From: Neorhodopirellula pilleata
GTDB lineage: Bacteria; Planctomycetota; Planctomycetia; Pirellulales; Pirellulaceae
Direction: 5' to 3'
Assembly: GCF_007859915.1 (NCBI RefSeq)
Contig: NZ_SJPM01000008.1
Location: 206,508 to 270,507 of the forward strand
Length of the DNA: 64,000 bases
The notes under the pieces are model-generated. The model saw only the letters and a program-made list of their open reading frames with translations. It was not told the origin of the DNA and made no database searches. Shown piece after piece: positions 33,621-42,694 of this stretch. How positions within the stretch are numbered: position 1 is the stretch's first letter; every line of letters begins with the position of its first letter. The position numbers were made by a program, and so were the translations under genes.

Positions 33621-34883
33621 TTATTCGCTGAACAGCGTGCTGCGAACTTCTTCATCGAGCGATTTTCGCTGGCTCATGACTTGGCGGAACGTTTCGCCGT
33701 CGAGGCTGTAGGTGACCGTGTCGGTGACCGCGTCGACGTGGGCGTTGCGGGTATCCCCGGTTAGCAATGCGGTTTCGCCGAAGAAATCTCCTTCGCTCAA
33801 TCGCGCGACTTCGGTGAACGAACGGTCGAATGCTGCCTTTTCGGCCCCCATGTGGCCCAGTTCCACGTCGGTCAAGGTTGGCCGTCGAACGGTCACCTCT
33901 CCTTCTCGAATAATGTAAAAACGATCACCGACTTGGCCGTAGGTGACGATCCGGTCGCCTGGGGCGTGTTCCTCGCGTTTCATCTTATGTGCGATCGCGG
34001 TGAGCGTCGGCACGCCGACGCTGGTGAATAAGTCGCAGCGATGCAGCATTTCGCCGAGTAGGGCCGCCTCACCCAGGTTGGTGTCACGGGCGATTTTACC
34101 GAAATCCATCTTCACAATCCGGTCGGCCACATCCAAGATGCGATTGTCGTGGGTCACGATGACAATCGCGGTGCCGTGCTCGCGAGCTTGTCGTTGAAAC
34201 AATGTCACGACTTGCCGTCCGGATTCTTCGTCGAGCGCCGCCGTAGGTTCGTCCGCCAATAGAATGTCGGGGCGGTGGACCAGTCCGCGGGCGACGGCGA
34301 CACGTTGTTTTTGACCCCCGGAGAGGTTTTTGGGTTTGTAGTGAATCCGGTCGCCCAAGCCGACCGACTGCAACATTTCCTCGCATCGTCGATTTTGTTG
34401 CTCTCGCGAAGCACCTCCAGGTTGCAATTCCAGCGCCATCCGAACGTTTTCGAGTGCGGTCAATGACCCGAACAAATTGTGAGCCTGGAAAATGAAGCCG
34501 AGTCTTTTTCGTAACGCGTTGATCTGTGCGGATCGAGCCTGGTGCAGCGGCTCGCCGAGGACGTGAAGGTGACCTTCCTGAACGCGGCGGAGCGTCCCGA
34601 TGAGAGTTAACAGCGTGGTTTTTCCCGACCCGCTTTGCCCGGTCATGATCACGATCTCGCCCGGCTGAACCTGCAGATGGTTCTCGAAAAGCACCTGTTT
34701 CCGCGCGTCCCCACTCCCGTAATAGTGATTGACCCCGCAAACGTCGATTGCGGCGGAGCCGTCGAGCCTTCGGTCGGCCACCACGCTCTTGGATTTAAAT
34801 CGGCGAAATAACTTGCCCGTCGCCGAATCTTTGGCCGTTCGGGTGAGGGCTCCCGCCCGAGAGAGGGTTTTGCGGCGATTCAA
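33621..34883 (-). CDS. DevA-like ABC exporter ATPase fused to a cyclic-nucleotide-binding domain
   Basis: Residues 46-265 form an ABC ATPase: Walker A GQSGSGKT (82-89), Q-loop Gln133, signature LSGGQ (187-191), Walker B ILLADE (207-212) and switch His245. The start of the domain (VNHYYGSGDARKQVLFENHLQV) and IMTGQSGSGKTTLLTLIGTLR closely follow the DevA family, the ATPase of DevBCA exporters. Residues about 290-415 form a cyclic-nucleotide-binding fold with DRFYIIREGEV and a phosphate-binding cassette FGETALL...TRNA (368-381), including Arg379. The start is TTG at 34883; GTG codons at 34784 and 34781 are alternatives and would trim a basic leader. A DevB-like gene diverges from the same intergenic region, but no DevC permease is beside it. 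ATP-driven export gated by a cyclic nucleotide is inference. Confidence 0.88.
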   Translation of the reverse strand: MNRRKTLSRAGALTRTAKDSATGKLFRRFKSKSVVADRRLDGSAAIDVCGVNHYYGSGDARKQVLFENHLQVQPGEIVIMTGQSGSGKTTLLTLIGTLRRVQEGHLHVLGEPLHQARSAQINALRKRLGFIFQAHNLFGSLTALENVRMALELQPGGASREQQNRRCEEMLQSVGLGDRIHYKPKNLSGGQKQRVAVARGLVHRPDILLADEPTAALDEESGRQVVTLFQRQAREHGTAIVIVTHDNRILDVADRIVKMDFGKIARDTNLGEAALLGEMLHRCDLFTSVGVPTLTAIAHKMKREEHAPGDRIVTYGQVGDRFYIIREGEVTVRRPTLTDVELGHMGAEKAAFDRSFTEVARLSEGDFFGETALLTGDTRNAHVDAVTDTVTYSLDGETFRQVMSQRKSLDEEVRSTLFSE

Positions 34884-35057
34884 GACGATTCCCGCCGATT
34901 TTGAGGAAACGAGAGGATGGAAGTGAAATGTGTTGAGTTATTGTAGGACGGCCCGAATTATGCGGTCTGTCGAAATCCAGTTTTCTTGATTGTCGTCCCT
35001 TCATTACTCATCGCTCGCATTCTACTCGCCAGGAACCGCTTGGCTGACCGTACCTAC

Positions 35058-36389
35058 ATGTCGTTGCCCATTTTCCTCACGCTGCTTTTGCAACGATCCG
35101 CCAGCGATTCGGAATCCGGCGGCGGCGTACGCGGTGGGCTTGGCCGGCTGTCGGCCAGATGTCTTTGGCTTGGGATCGCGGTCAGTGGATTTGGAATGAT
35201 CCTTGGATGCGACCGAATCCCACTTTTCTCCGATGACTCGACGTATCGATCGGCATCACCAGGGGCGGGGCACGATCCCGTTGATGAATCGTCGCAGCCG
35301 TCCGGCGGGTTTGCGGGAAAGATTGTCGCTCAAGGAACATTGCAGCCGCAAACCGGGGTCCTGCGACTGATGGCCCCACCGGGCGACCGGGTTATCCGCA
35401 TTGCGGTGAACGAAGGAGAGATCGTCGAACCGGGCGATCTCCTCGTTGAACTCGAAAGCGCACGTGCCAAGCAAGTCGAGCTAGACGTTGCCCAAACCAA
35501 ACTGGACGAAGGCAAGCAAAGGTTAGCGGCCGAAGCATCCGCGGCGCAGGCTAGGTTGCAGGTAGCACGAGCCAAACTGCGCCAATCCGAAGCGGAACTG
35601 CAACAAGCACAAACCAAACTACGGATCGCCGAAGGCGAGGGCGGCGAACTGGACTTGCTCCGACGAGCGGCCGACTTAGCACAACGGAAACTCGATCGCC
35701 TTCGTGATGCGGCGAACGATCCCTCTACCCGTCGCCTCGTTTCGGACGACCAACTCGAAGAAGAAGGTTTGAAGATCGAGGAATCCCGTGCCGGATACGA
35801 ATCCGCCAAAGCCGACGCAAAGGATGCGATCGCTGCCGGACGACTAGCCGTCGAAGCGGCCGAGCAAGAAATCATCGCCGCCGAGCGAGCAATCGAAGCG
35901 GCCGCGGCGACCGGCAGCATCGGCTCGCTCGAAAAGCAAATCGAGTTATTGAAGTTGAGCCTGGAGATGGCCAAGCTCAAAAGCCCTATTCGTGGCCGTG
36001 TGCTTTCGATCGATTCGATGGTCGGTCAAGCAACCACTACAATGCCACTGATGCACCTTGCCGATACGACGGAGATGATTTGCATAGCCGAAATCAATGT
36101 CGCGGATCTGAATCGAGTCGAACCTGGACAAACCGCAATCATCACCAGCCCGGGTTTGGTTCAACCACTCACCGGAACGGTTCAGAAGATTCATCCGATG
36201 ATCGCGGCACCCGGGTTATCCAACCCGTTTCCAATGGCGCCGGTGGACCGATATACCGGAGAAGCGACGATCAAGATCGAACCCGAATCCGTTCCCTTTG
36301 CGGCCCAACGAATTGAGATGCAAGTCGAAGTGGTTATCCGGATAGAGCCGACGCAATACGAAATGATTGACAGTCCGGCCTTGCCTTAA
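35058..36389 (+). CDS. DevB/HlyD-like membrane fusion protein
   Basis: The protein (443 aa from the ATG at 35058) has a hydrophobic segment ending in a lipobox-like ILGC at residues 48-51, so it may be a lipoprotein. After it come a short lipoyl-type half (GTLQPQTGVLRLMAPPGDRV, then VNEGEIVEPGDLLVELES), a long Ala/Glu/Gln-rich coiled-coil hairpin, and the returning half (LKSPIRGRVLSIDSMVGQ) with a beta-barrel (VADLNRVEPGQTAIITSPG). This is the HlyD/DevB periplasmic adaptor layout that links an inner-membrane transporter to an outer-membrane channel. It is divergent from the DevA-like ATPase gene and overlaps the convergent coiled-coil gene by four bases at the stop codons. The start is uncertain; the open frame begins at a TTG at 34986. 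Confidence 0.8.
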   Translation: MSLPIFLTLLLQRSASDSESGGGVRGGLGRLSARCLWLGIAVSGFGMILGCDRIPLFSDDSTYRSASPGAGHDPVDESSQPSGGFAGKIVAQGTLQPQTGVLRLMAPPGDRVIRIAVNEGEIVEPGDLLVELESARAKQVELDVAQTKLDEGKQRLAAEASAAQARLQVARAKLRQSEAELQQAQTKLRIAEGEGGELDLLRRAADLAQRKLDRLRDAANDPSTRRLVSDDQLEEEGLKIEESRAGYESAKADAKDAIAAGRLAVEAAEQEIIAAERAIEAAAATGSIGSLEKQIELLKLSLEMAKLKSPIRGRVLSIDSMVGQATTTMPLMHLADTTEMICIAEINVADLNRVEPGQTAIITSPGLVQPLTGTVQKIHPMIAAPGLSNPFPMAPVDRYTGEATIKIEPESVPFAAQRIEMQVEVVIRIEPTQYEMIDSPALP

Positions 36390-38317
36390 GCGGCCTTGCG
36401 TTCCTGATTGATCGTCAGGTTCGGCACATTGGCTCGTTTGCGTCGCAGATCTCGCATCGCGATCGCGTTCTCGTGCAATTGATTCTCTAGTTGGCGAACT
36501 CGATCCTGCATCGCACTGTTGGCGTCCAAACTCGATTCGAGCTCCGCCGAGACACGTTGCAACTGTTGAGCAAGATCATCCGCGTGGACCTGCATCACAT
36601 CAATCTGGCTCTGAAGCGAGGAAACCTGAGGTTGATACCGACTGGCGGTATCGAGATCATTCGTCACGGCGTTCAGTTCGCCCTGCAATCGCTGGATCGT
36701 TTCGGTTTGTTCGGCCACAGTCGACTTGAGGCGTTCGAAGTCAGGACGGAACGATTGCAGACGCTGGATCTCGGCGCGGTGCCGCCGAATCGCATCGTCT
36801 TTCTCACCGATCATTCTTTCTTTCTCACCGATCAAGCTTTCTTTCTCACCGATCAAGCTTTCTTTCTCACCGATCATTCGTTGCAATGATTGGTTCTCGG
36901 ACCGTTCGGCTTCCAGCGTTTCGGTTAGCTCGCGAGCCTTGGCACGCATGGTTTCGGTGGATTGATTGATGGCCGCGAGAGCGTTTTCATGTTGGAGCTT
37001 GAGCTTGCCGGACTCTTCGAGTTGCGCTTGCATCGCGTCCATTTGTGATTCCAGTTGAGCCAAGGCAGACTCGGCAGACACCCGTCCATCGATCGCTTCT
37101 TGGATCCGTGACGTCCGCTCGTCGAGCTGCTCCAGCAGTTCTTCGTGTTCGCTTTGCAGCGTTTGAACCTGGATGTCGGATTCTTGCAGCGACTTTTCGA
37201 GTTTCGCCATAGCTTCTTGTCGACTCTCGACGGCGGCTTTGTGCTTGGCCACATCGTTGATTGCGTTCTCGAACTGGTCTCGCAAGGAGTTGTACTCGCT
37301 TTGTAGCGACAGGTACTTTTCGCCGGTTTCGCTAAACTGGCTTTCGACCTCCATTCGTTCACTGGCGAACTGATCGCGTTGCGCAATCACGTGGTCGCGC
37401 TGCTCGATCGCTTCATCACGCAGGATCGTCAAGTCATGGCATCGCAGCTTGAGTTCTTCGATCTCACTGTTCAATTCTTCCTGACGCAACGTGGCGTCGG
37501 AATACTCGCGTACCGAGTCATTGAGTTGTTGGGCGAGCTCATCATGCTGCTCTTTCCACCGATCTCGATCACTCTGGATCTGTTGCAACTCAGTTTTGTT
37601 TTCCGCGAGTTCGTTTTCGATTTCTGCTTTGTCTCGAAGTTGGTGTTCGAGTTCAAGGATCGTGTTTCGAGATTGCTCGATCTGATCTTGTCGCTCCGAA
37701 ACTGTTTCGCGAAGATCCGAGATAGTGTCGAGACGCTCAGCAAGTTCCGCTTGCAACAATTCATTGTTCTTTCCGAACTGATCGGCCAACGATTGTCGCT
37801 TGGCAATTTCGGAGCTCGCCGATTGGGTAGCTTCGACGAGACGCTTGATTTGATCGCTCGAGCTATGGTTGCGTTCTTCGGCCGACTTCAACTCAGTCCT
37901 CAAGTTTTCGATCACACGTTCCATTTCGGCGATCTGAGCAAACGCATCATCACGATGTTGTTCAGCGTCGGTACTCGCCATCTCGAATCGACTGTGCTCG
38001 GACTGCATTCTTCCCATTTCGGTTTGCAAAGCACTTGTATGTTCTTTTTCGCTAGCGAGGGCAGCTCGTAGGGCGTCGGCTTCATTGCGAAAGTCATCAC
38101 GTTCCTGTTGAAACGAGTCGACGCGATGAGCCAATTCGAGGTACTGGTTTTTGCGATCTCGAGCAGCTGCTTTGGCTTTGGCGTACTTTGATTCGGCATC
38201 CTTGACCGATTGCAGATCCCGTGAGCGGTCTCGATACCACAGCAGATGTCCGACCAATATGCCTCCCATCACGAAAAGGAAGGCAGACAAAAAAGGGATT
38301 CCAATCCAAGTATTCAT
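36386..38317 (-). CDS. Membrane-anchored long coiled-coil protein
   Basis: The 643-aa protein begins MNTWIGIPFLSAFLFVMGGI, a single N-terminal membrane helix, and almost all the rest is heptad-rich coiled coil (Glu, Gln, Leu, Arg), ending RRKRANVPNLTINQERKAA. The ATG at 38317 is preferred over the open-frame start at 38410 because it places the helix at the N-terminus. Near residues 480-507 four consecutive seven-residue units of IGEKESL type are encoded by a 21-bp tandem repeat. No catalytic motif is visible. Function is unknown; a structural or scaffold role is only suggested by the fold. It converges with the DevB-like gene. Confidence 0.82.
   Translation of the reverse strand: MNTWIGIPFLSAFLFVMGGILVGHLLWYRDRSRDLQSVKDAESKYAKAKAAARDRKNQYLELAHRVDSFQQERDDFRNEADALRAALASEKEHTSALQTEMGRMQSEHSRFEMASTDAEQHRDDAFAQIAEMERVIENLRTELKSAEERNHSSSDQIKRLVEATQSASSEIAKRQSLADQFGKNNELLQAELAERLDTISDLRETVSERQDQIEQSRNTILELEHQLRDKAEIENELAENKTELQQIQSDRDRWKEQHDELAQQLNDSVREYSDATLRQEELNSEIEELKLRCHDLTILRDEAIEQRDHVIAQRDQFASERMEVESQFSETGEKYLSLQSEYNSLRDQFENAINDVAKHKAAVESRQEAMAKLEKSLQESDIQVQTLQSEHEELLEQLDERTSRIQEAIDGRVSAESALAQLESQMDAMQAQLEESGKLKLQHENALAAINQSTETMRAKARELTETLEAERSENQSLQRMIGEKESLIGEKESLIGEKERMIGEKDDAIRRHRAEIQRLQSFRPDFERLKSTVAEQTETIQRLQGELNAVTNDLDTASRYQPQVSSLQSQIDVMQVHADDLAQQLQRVSAELESSLDANSAMQDRVRQLENQLHENAIAMRDLRRKRANVPNLTINQERKAA
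36795..36878. repeat. 21-bp tandem repeat inside the coiled-coil gene
   Basis: Four copies of a 21-bp unit containing CTTTCTCACCGATCA follow each other; the two central copies are identical. Because 21 is a multiple of three, each copy adds one heptad (IGEKE-x-x) without changing the frame. Confidence 0.9.
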
Positions 38318-38860
38318 CACAGACTCCGCTATGCCTCTTCGAAAGGCTACTGGGTCGATAAGTTCAGGTGGAATTACGGAGGCACCGCAATCCAGACCGG
38401 GCTTTAGCAATTTACAAGAACACGTGTCCAGCCCAAAAAGTCGTGGCGATCTTCACAACCCGCCTAAACCAGAGATTGGATCAAAACAAACTACGTGGCT
38501 GCTAGGAAATGAGGCAGATTGACCAATTCCGTGCCAGGGGTGCTGCCGAATCGGCCTTGTTTGCGGACGTCGGGTGACCAAGCCAAAAATTCACTTAACA
38601 ATTTCTTTCCGTGCACGGCTCGGCGAACATCACAGCAATGGTGCGAGAAGACCGAAATCTACGCTCGTAAGTGACATCGATCACCACTAGCGTCTGTGTC
38701 GTTCCAACGGTCCGGTTCCTGCTAGGGGGCGGAAGCGAGTCGGGCCGTTGGGCCTTCGGGCTCTGGCACATGGTTTGAACATTCTTGACTCTCAGTACCC
38801 GACTGAATCGGGTGAGACTGACAAAGTCAAACTCTTCTCTAGCTAATCGTGAGTCCCGAA
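38318..38860. other. Divergent intergenic region
   Basis: This 540-base spacer separates the coiled-coil gene (minus) from the small gene and opgH (plus). I see no gene or RNA in it. A partial match to a sigma-54 promoter (TGGCAC with TTGAA nine bases on from the start of the match) lies near 38764, but the key GC doublet is missing. Confidence 0.3.
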
Positions 38861-39133
38861 ATGAATCTTCTCGAACGATCCATCAACGATACGATCATCA
38901 CTCCGATCGTTGTCAGCAGCCATTCGAACCGCGCCGAGGATACGATCCGCAGCGTTCCGGAACGTTGTTACCGCGAGATGCACCGGGCCGAGCCGATTCG
39001 CCCAGCGACGCTTTTTCAGTTGCACGCATGGACGCAACCGATCGCCGATGCCGGCCAATCATTGCTGCGGTTGATTCGTCGGCCCGCAAGTGAGCTGATC
39101 TTAATCCGTAATCGCGACCAAAAGAACAACTAA
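38861..39133 (+). CDS. Hypothetical 90-aa protein upstream of opgH
   Basis: The frame starts MNLLERSINDTIITPIVVSS and ends LIRNRDQKNN, with its stop codon four bases before the opgH start, so the two are probably co-transcribed. It is rich in Arg and has no membrane segment or signal peptide. I do not recognise the family. The ATG at 38861 is preferred over the open-frame start at 38849. Its tight coupling to opgH is the best argument that it is real. Confidence 0.55.
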   Translation: MNLLERSINDTIITPIVVSSHSNRAEDTIRSVPERCYREMHRAEPIRPATLFQLHAWTQPIADAGQSLLRLIRRPASELILIRNRDQKNN

Positions 39134-39137
39134 TCTC

Positions 39138-41177
39138 ATGTCACATTCCACGTCGGCGAACACGATTCGTGTTCGCGTTTTGGCGATCACCAGTTTGATC
39201 TGGATCGCCGGATGCGTCGGGTTCTATCGAGTCGTTTTAGCGGACGAAACGTTGCGATTCTTTGAATCGCTCAGCCTGATGCTTTTTGTCGTCTTGTTCG
39301 GCTGGATTGCGTTTTCCTTTTCGATGGCCCTCGAAGGGTTCATCGGGCGGATCACACGAACTCGTCGCCAAGCCGAGGATGACTCGGTGCGTCATTGGGA
39401 CCAAATCGGTTCAAGCAATGCTGTCTTGGTTCCGGTATACAACGAATCGCCCAAGCGTGTTTTCGCGGCCGTCGCGGCGATGCGGGAACAGCTCGTTGCC
39501 AAACGCAATGGTGTGGATCGATTCGACTTTTATATCTTGAGCGACACGACTGATCCTGATGTTTGGTTGCAGGAAGAATGGTGTTGGTCGGAACTAGTCC
39601 GACAATTTCCAAGAGAATCGGAGCAAGATGATGCGGACTCAGCGGCGATCCACGTCTATTACCGCCATCGAACCCACAACACTGCTCGCAAGGCGGGCAA
39701 TATCGCGGATTTTTGTGAGAACTGGGGCGGTCATTATGACCACATGATTGTTTTGGATGCCGACAGTCTGATGACCGGTGGGACCATGATCGAAATGGTC
39801 CGCCGCATGAAAGGCGATGACCGTTTGGGCATCCTTCAGGTTCCGCCCGTTCCGGTCGGACGGGCCTCGCTGTTCGCACGTTGGCAACAATTTTCCGCCG
39901 CCGTTTATGGTCCGATGTTCGCCGAGGGCTTCGACCGATTCGCGGGCGACCAAGGAAACTATTGGGGGCATAACGCGATCATTCGCGTCTCGGCATTCAT
40001 GCGTCACTGCCAATTGCCGGTGTTGCCGGGCCCCGCACCGCTTGGTGGCGAGATCCTCAGTCATGACTTCGTCGAAGCATCGTTGCTGGTTCGAGCGGGC
40101 TGGAAAGTCAAAATCGCAAACGATCTTGGGGGGAGCTATGAAGAATGCCCGACGACGATCTTGGATTTCGTCAAGCGAGACCAACGTTGGTGTCAGGGTA
40201 ACCTTCAACACTGGCAAGTGATGACGGCCGCGGGCATTCATCCGATATCGAGAATACATTTCCTCAGCGGTATGTTGTCGTACTTGGCGGCGCCGATTTG
40301 GATGATCTTTCTTGCCACGTCGGTCGTCGCAGCGGTTGTGAATGAACATTTCGGCCAATGGCCGATCGCCGGTGATGGCACCACCATCATGTTGGGGCTT
40401 TTCATTGGTTCGATGGGTCTACTGGTCGTGCCCAAGTTCCTTGCCTTAGTTGTAGCGATCTATGAATCGGACCGACGTCGCAGTCTCGGGGGGGCGATGC
40501 GATTGCTGATGAGTGTTCTGGTTGAGACCTTCGCATCGGTGCTGTTTGCGCCGATCATCGCGGTCTATCACACCCGATTTGTCATTTCGGTGTTAACCGG
40601 TCACAACGTCCAGTGGAACGCGCAACAACGAGATGAATCGGGCGTCTCGTGGGGCGAAGCGACTGCGCAGATGTGGCCGCTTAGCGTGGCCGGAATCGCC
40701 TTGGGCCTCTCGCTCGGAATCGCGCGACCGGAATGGCTCGGTTGGTTCTCACCGTTTGTCCTGGGTTGGGCGTTGTCGATCCCGATCGCGGTCGCGATGG
40801 GAAGTCGTCGCCTCGGCGTCGGCATGTTGCACGCCGGGTTGCTGCAAATCGCGTCCGAACGCCAACCCTTATCGATCCTAGCGAGGCACCAACATTGGAT
40901 CGCCGAGATCGAGGCGTGGCAACGTGACGAAGCCTATGAACACCGGTCCTTGCTCGATCGTTTCTTAAGCGATGAATCCTTCCGCAATCAACACCTCGCC
41001 ATCCTTCGTTCGGCCGGCAATCAATCGCCGGTGCAAGAGAACGAGCCCGAGTGGCGGACGAGGTGCGGTACTGCCGCTGCCGTCTTAACCGAACCGGCAT
41101 CGACGCGCCGACGATTGCTAAGCGACGACGAATGGATCGAGTCCGTTGAGTTGAAAACCCGACGAGCGAGCGAGTGA
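39138..41177 (+). CDS. opgH: Glucan biosynthesis glucosyltransferase OpgH/MdoH-like
   Basis: The 679-aa membrane protein is a family 2 glycosyltransferase that makes periplasmic beta-glucan from UDP-glucose. Two N-terminal membrane helices are followed by the catalytic domain with VPVYNES (98-104), FDFYILSDTTDP, HNTARKAGNIADFCENWGG, the metal-binding DADS near 207, GNYWGHNAIIR, GGEILSHDFVEASLL and the QxxRW-type RDQRWCQGN near 350. A block of membrane helices (from about residue 375) follows. These motifs match OpgH closely. E. coli OpgH is longer at the N-terminus (847 aa), so this one lacks the extension. No opgG is next to it; a 90-aa unknown protein is directly upstream. Confidence 0.9.
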   Translation: MSHSTSANTIRVRVLAITSLIWIAGCVGFYRVVLADETLRFFESLSLMLFVVLFGWIAFSFSMALEGFIGRITRTRRQAEDDSVRHWDQIGSSNAVLVPVYNESPKRVFAAVAAMREQLVAKRNGVDRFDFYILSDTTDPDVWLQEEWCWSELVRQFPRESEQDDADSAAIHVYYRHRTHNTARKAGNIADFCENWGGHYDHMIVLDADSLMTGGTMIEMVRRMKGDDRLGILQVPPVPVGRASLFARWQQFSAAVYGPMFAEGFDRFAGDQGNYWGHNAIIRVSAFMRHCQLPVLPGPAPLGGEILSHDFVEASLLVRAGWKVKIANDLGGSYEECPTTILDFVKRDQRWCQGNLQHWQVMTAAGIHPISRIHFLSGMLSYLAAPIWMIFLATSVVAAVVNEHFGQWPIAGDGTTIMLGLFIGSMGLLVVPKFLALVVAIYESDRRRSLGGAMRLLMSVLVETFASVLFAPIIAVYHTRFVISVLTGHNVQWNAQQRDESGVSWGEATAQMWPLSVAGIALGLSLGIARPEWLGWFSPFVLGWALSIPIAVAMGSRRLGVGMLHAGLLQIASERQPLSILARHQHWIAEIEAWQRDEAYEHRSLLDRFLSDESFRNQHLAILRSAGNQSPVQENEPEWRTRCGTAAAVLTEPASTRRRLLSDDEWIESVELKTRRASE

Positions 41178-41194
41178 CCCAACGCGATGTTTCA

Positions 41195-42694
41195 CTACTG
41201 AGCGGCGTCAACCAATCGACGTTTCGCGGCGGCCGCCTTGTGATCGGACGCAAGCTCGGGTTCATCCAGCTTTTCATAACACACCGCCAACGTTTCGTGC
41301 GCCTTGCCGGCTAACTCGTCGACCGGCAACGCCCGTTCTAAATCGGGAATCGCGTCAAGGTAACGTTCCATCTGAAACAGAATCTGGCCGCGGGTTTCAT
41401 AGAAATAGGGACTCGGTTGAGACACCGCCGCGATCGCTTGCTCACTCAAGCTCAGCGCGTGCTCCAAGTCGCCGCCCTCACGCTGGGCAATCGATACGGC
41501 GAGGTTGTTCATGATCGCAGCGCTGTTGGGCAGATGCTCCGCCGCCAATGTCAGATGGCGGGTCGCCTTATCCGGATCATTGTCGAGCAGAGCTGCCGTT
41601 CCCCGGACGAAGTGCGAGATGCCTGGCGAGGTTCCTGCCACCAATGCGTCGCGAAGTGCTTGGATCTTGTCATCGTCATGGTTGATCGTCTTGAGCACTT
41701 GATCGGCGACGAGCGTCAACACCCTCGGGTTGTTCGGTGCGTATTCCAACGCGACCTGCAACATTTTTAGGACTTTCAGACGCTCCATCGGTGTTTCGTT
41801 TTTTTGTTGTTCGATCAGCGTCACCCAGGCCGCGATCGTGTCGCCCATCGCTTGTTGAAGCACTCGACGATGTTCGTCGGTCTTCATTCGTGGGATCGCT
41901 TGGTTCAGATTCCGAATCGCGTCAGCGTGCCGTTCCAAGAAGATCTGGTTTTGGACAACGGCCAATGCCAACGCGGGGTTGGCGGGCTCTTCGCGGAACA
42001 TTTCATCGACCCGTTCGAGGGTTTGATTCGCCAAGCGAACGGCAAGTTCCTCATTACCGATCCGGCGTGCCAAAGCTGCCGCTTGTAAACCTCGCATCGG
42101 TTGGCTAGCCGACAATTCGCGCAGATAGGGAATGGCCGCGTCGAACCGATCACTCGCGATCAAGTAGTCCACATAAAGTTGCTTGATCGCCAAATCGCTC
42201 GGACGCTCCTCCGACAGCAATTTCAGTAATCGTCCGAACTCGGTTTGCCCGGTGGGATCCAAGTCGGTCCATTTTCTTCCTAGGTACAGCTCCTTGACCA
42301 ACCACATCGCCGCCTCGTCGCTCTGCCTCAGCTCCGCGAGTTGTCGCATCAAACCGATGGCCTCGTCTTTCTGGTCCTGTTGATACCGCGCGACGGCAAG
42401 CTTGTAGACCATTTCGCCCGAATCGTCTCCTTCCGCGATTCGTCGTCGGATTAGCAGTTCGGCGGTTTCAAAATCTTCGGTCTCAAACGCATCATTGAGT
42501 TGTTCCGTCAACAAGTTTCGGCGCCATGATCCCCCGTCGCTGTAAGCCAAGAACGTCAATACCAGAAGACCGCTAGTTAAGATGATCGCAGGTAGCCCCG
42601 CTGAAACACATCGCCATGGGATCGAAACGCCCCAGAAGTAGACGAACTCGCCGGACCACTTGAACCATTTAATGGGATTCAAATAATGAATCAC
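41195..42694 (-). CDS. TPR-repeat membrane protein in the exosortase operon
   Basis: The 499-aa protein has one membrane helix near residues 32-52 (GLPAIILTSGLLVLTFLAY) and then helical TPR-like repeats, for example DAFETEDFETAELLIRRRIA, GEMVYKLAVARYQQDQKDEA, LKMLQVALEYAPNNPRVLTL and ATRHLTLAAEHLPNSAAIMN. The GTG start at 42694 overlaps the stop of the exosortase gene by four bases (GTGA), so the two genes are translationally coupled. TPR proteins commonly accompany exosortase and polysaccharide export genes; a scaffold role in sorting or export is inferred. Confidence 0.85.
   Translation of the reverse strand: MIHYLNPIKWFKWSGEFVYFWGVSIPWRCVSAGLPAIILTSGLLVLTFLAYSDGGSWRRNLLTEQLNDAFETEDFETAELLIRRRIAEGDDSGEMVYKLAVARYQQDQKDEAIGLMRQLAELRQSDEAAMWLVKELYLGRKWTDLDPTGQTEFGRLLKLLSEERPSDLAIKQLYVDYLIASDRFDAAIPYLRELSASQPMRGLQAAALARRIGNEELAVRLANQTLERVDEMFREEPANPALALAVVQNQIFLERHADAIRNLNQAIPRMKTDEHRRVLQQAMGDTIAAWVTLIEQQKNETPMERLKVLKMLQVALEYAPNNPRVLTLVADQVLKTINHDDDKIQALRDALVAGTSPGISHFVRGTAALLDNDPDKATRHLTLAAEHLPNSAAIMNNLAVSIAQREGGDLEHALSLSEQAIAAVSQPSPYFYETRGQILFQMERYLDAIPDLERALPVDELAGKAHETLAVCYEKLDEPELASDHKAAAAKRRLVDAAQ

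Noticed and set aside
38764..38785. Possible sigma-54 promoter
   Set aside because: TGGCAC is present, but the -12 element reads TTGAA and lacks the essential GC.
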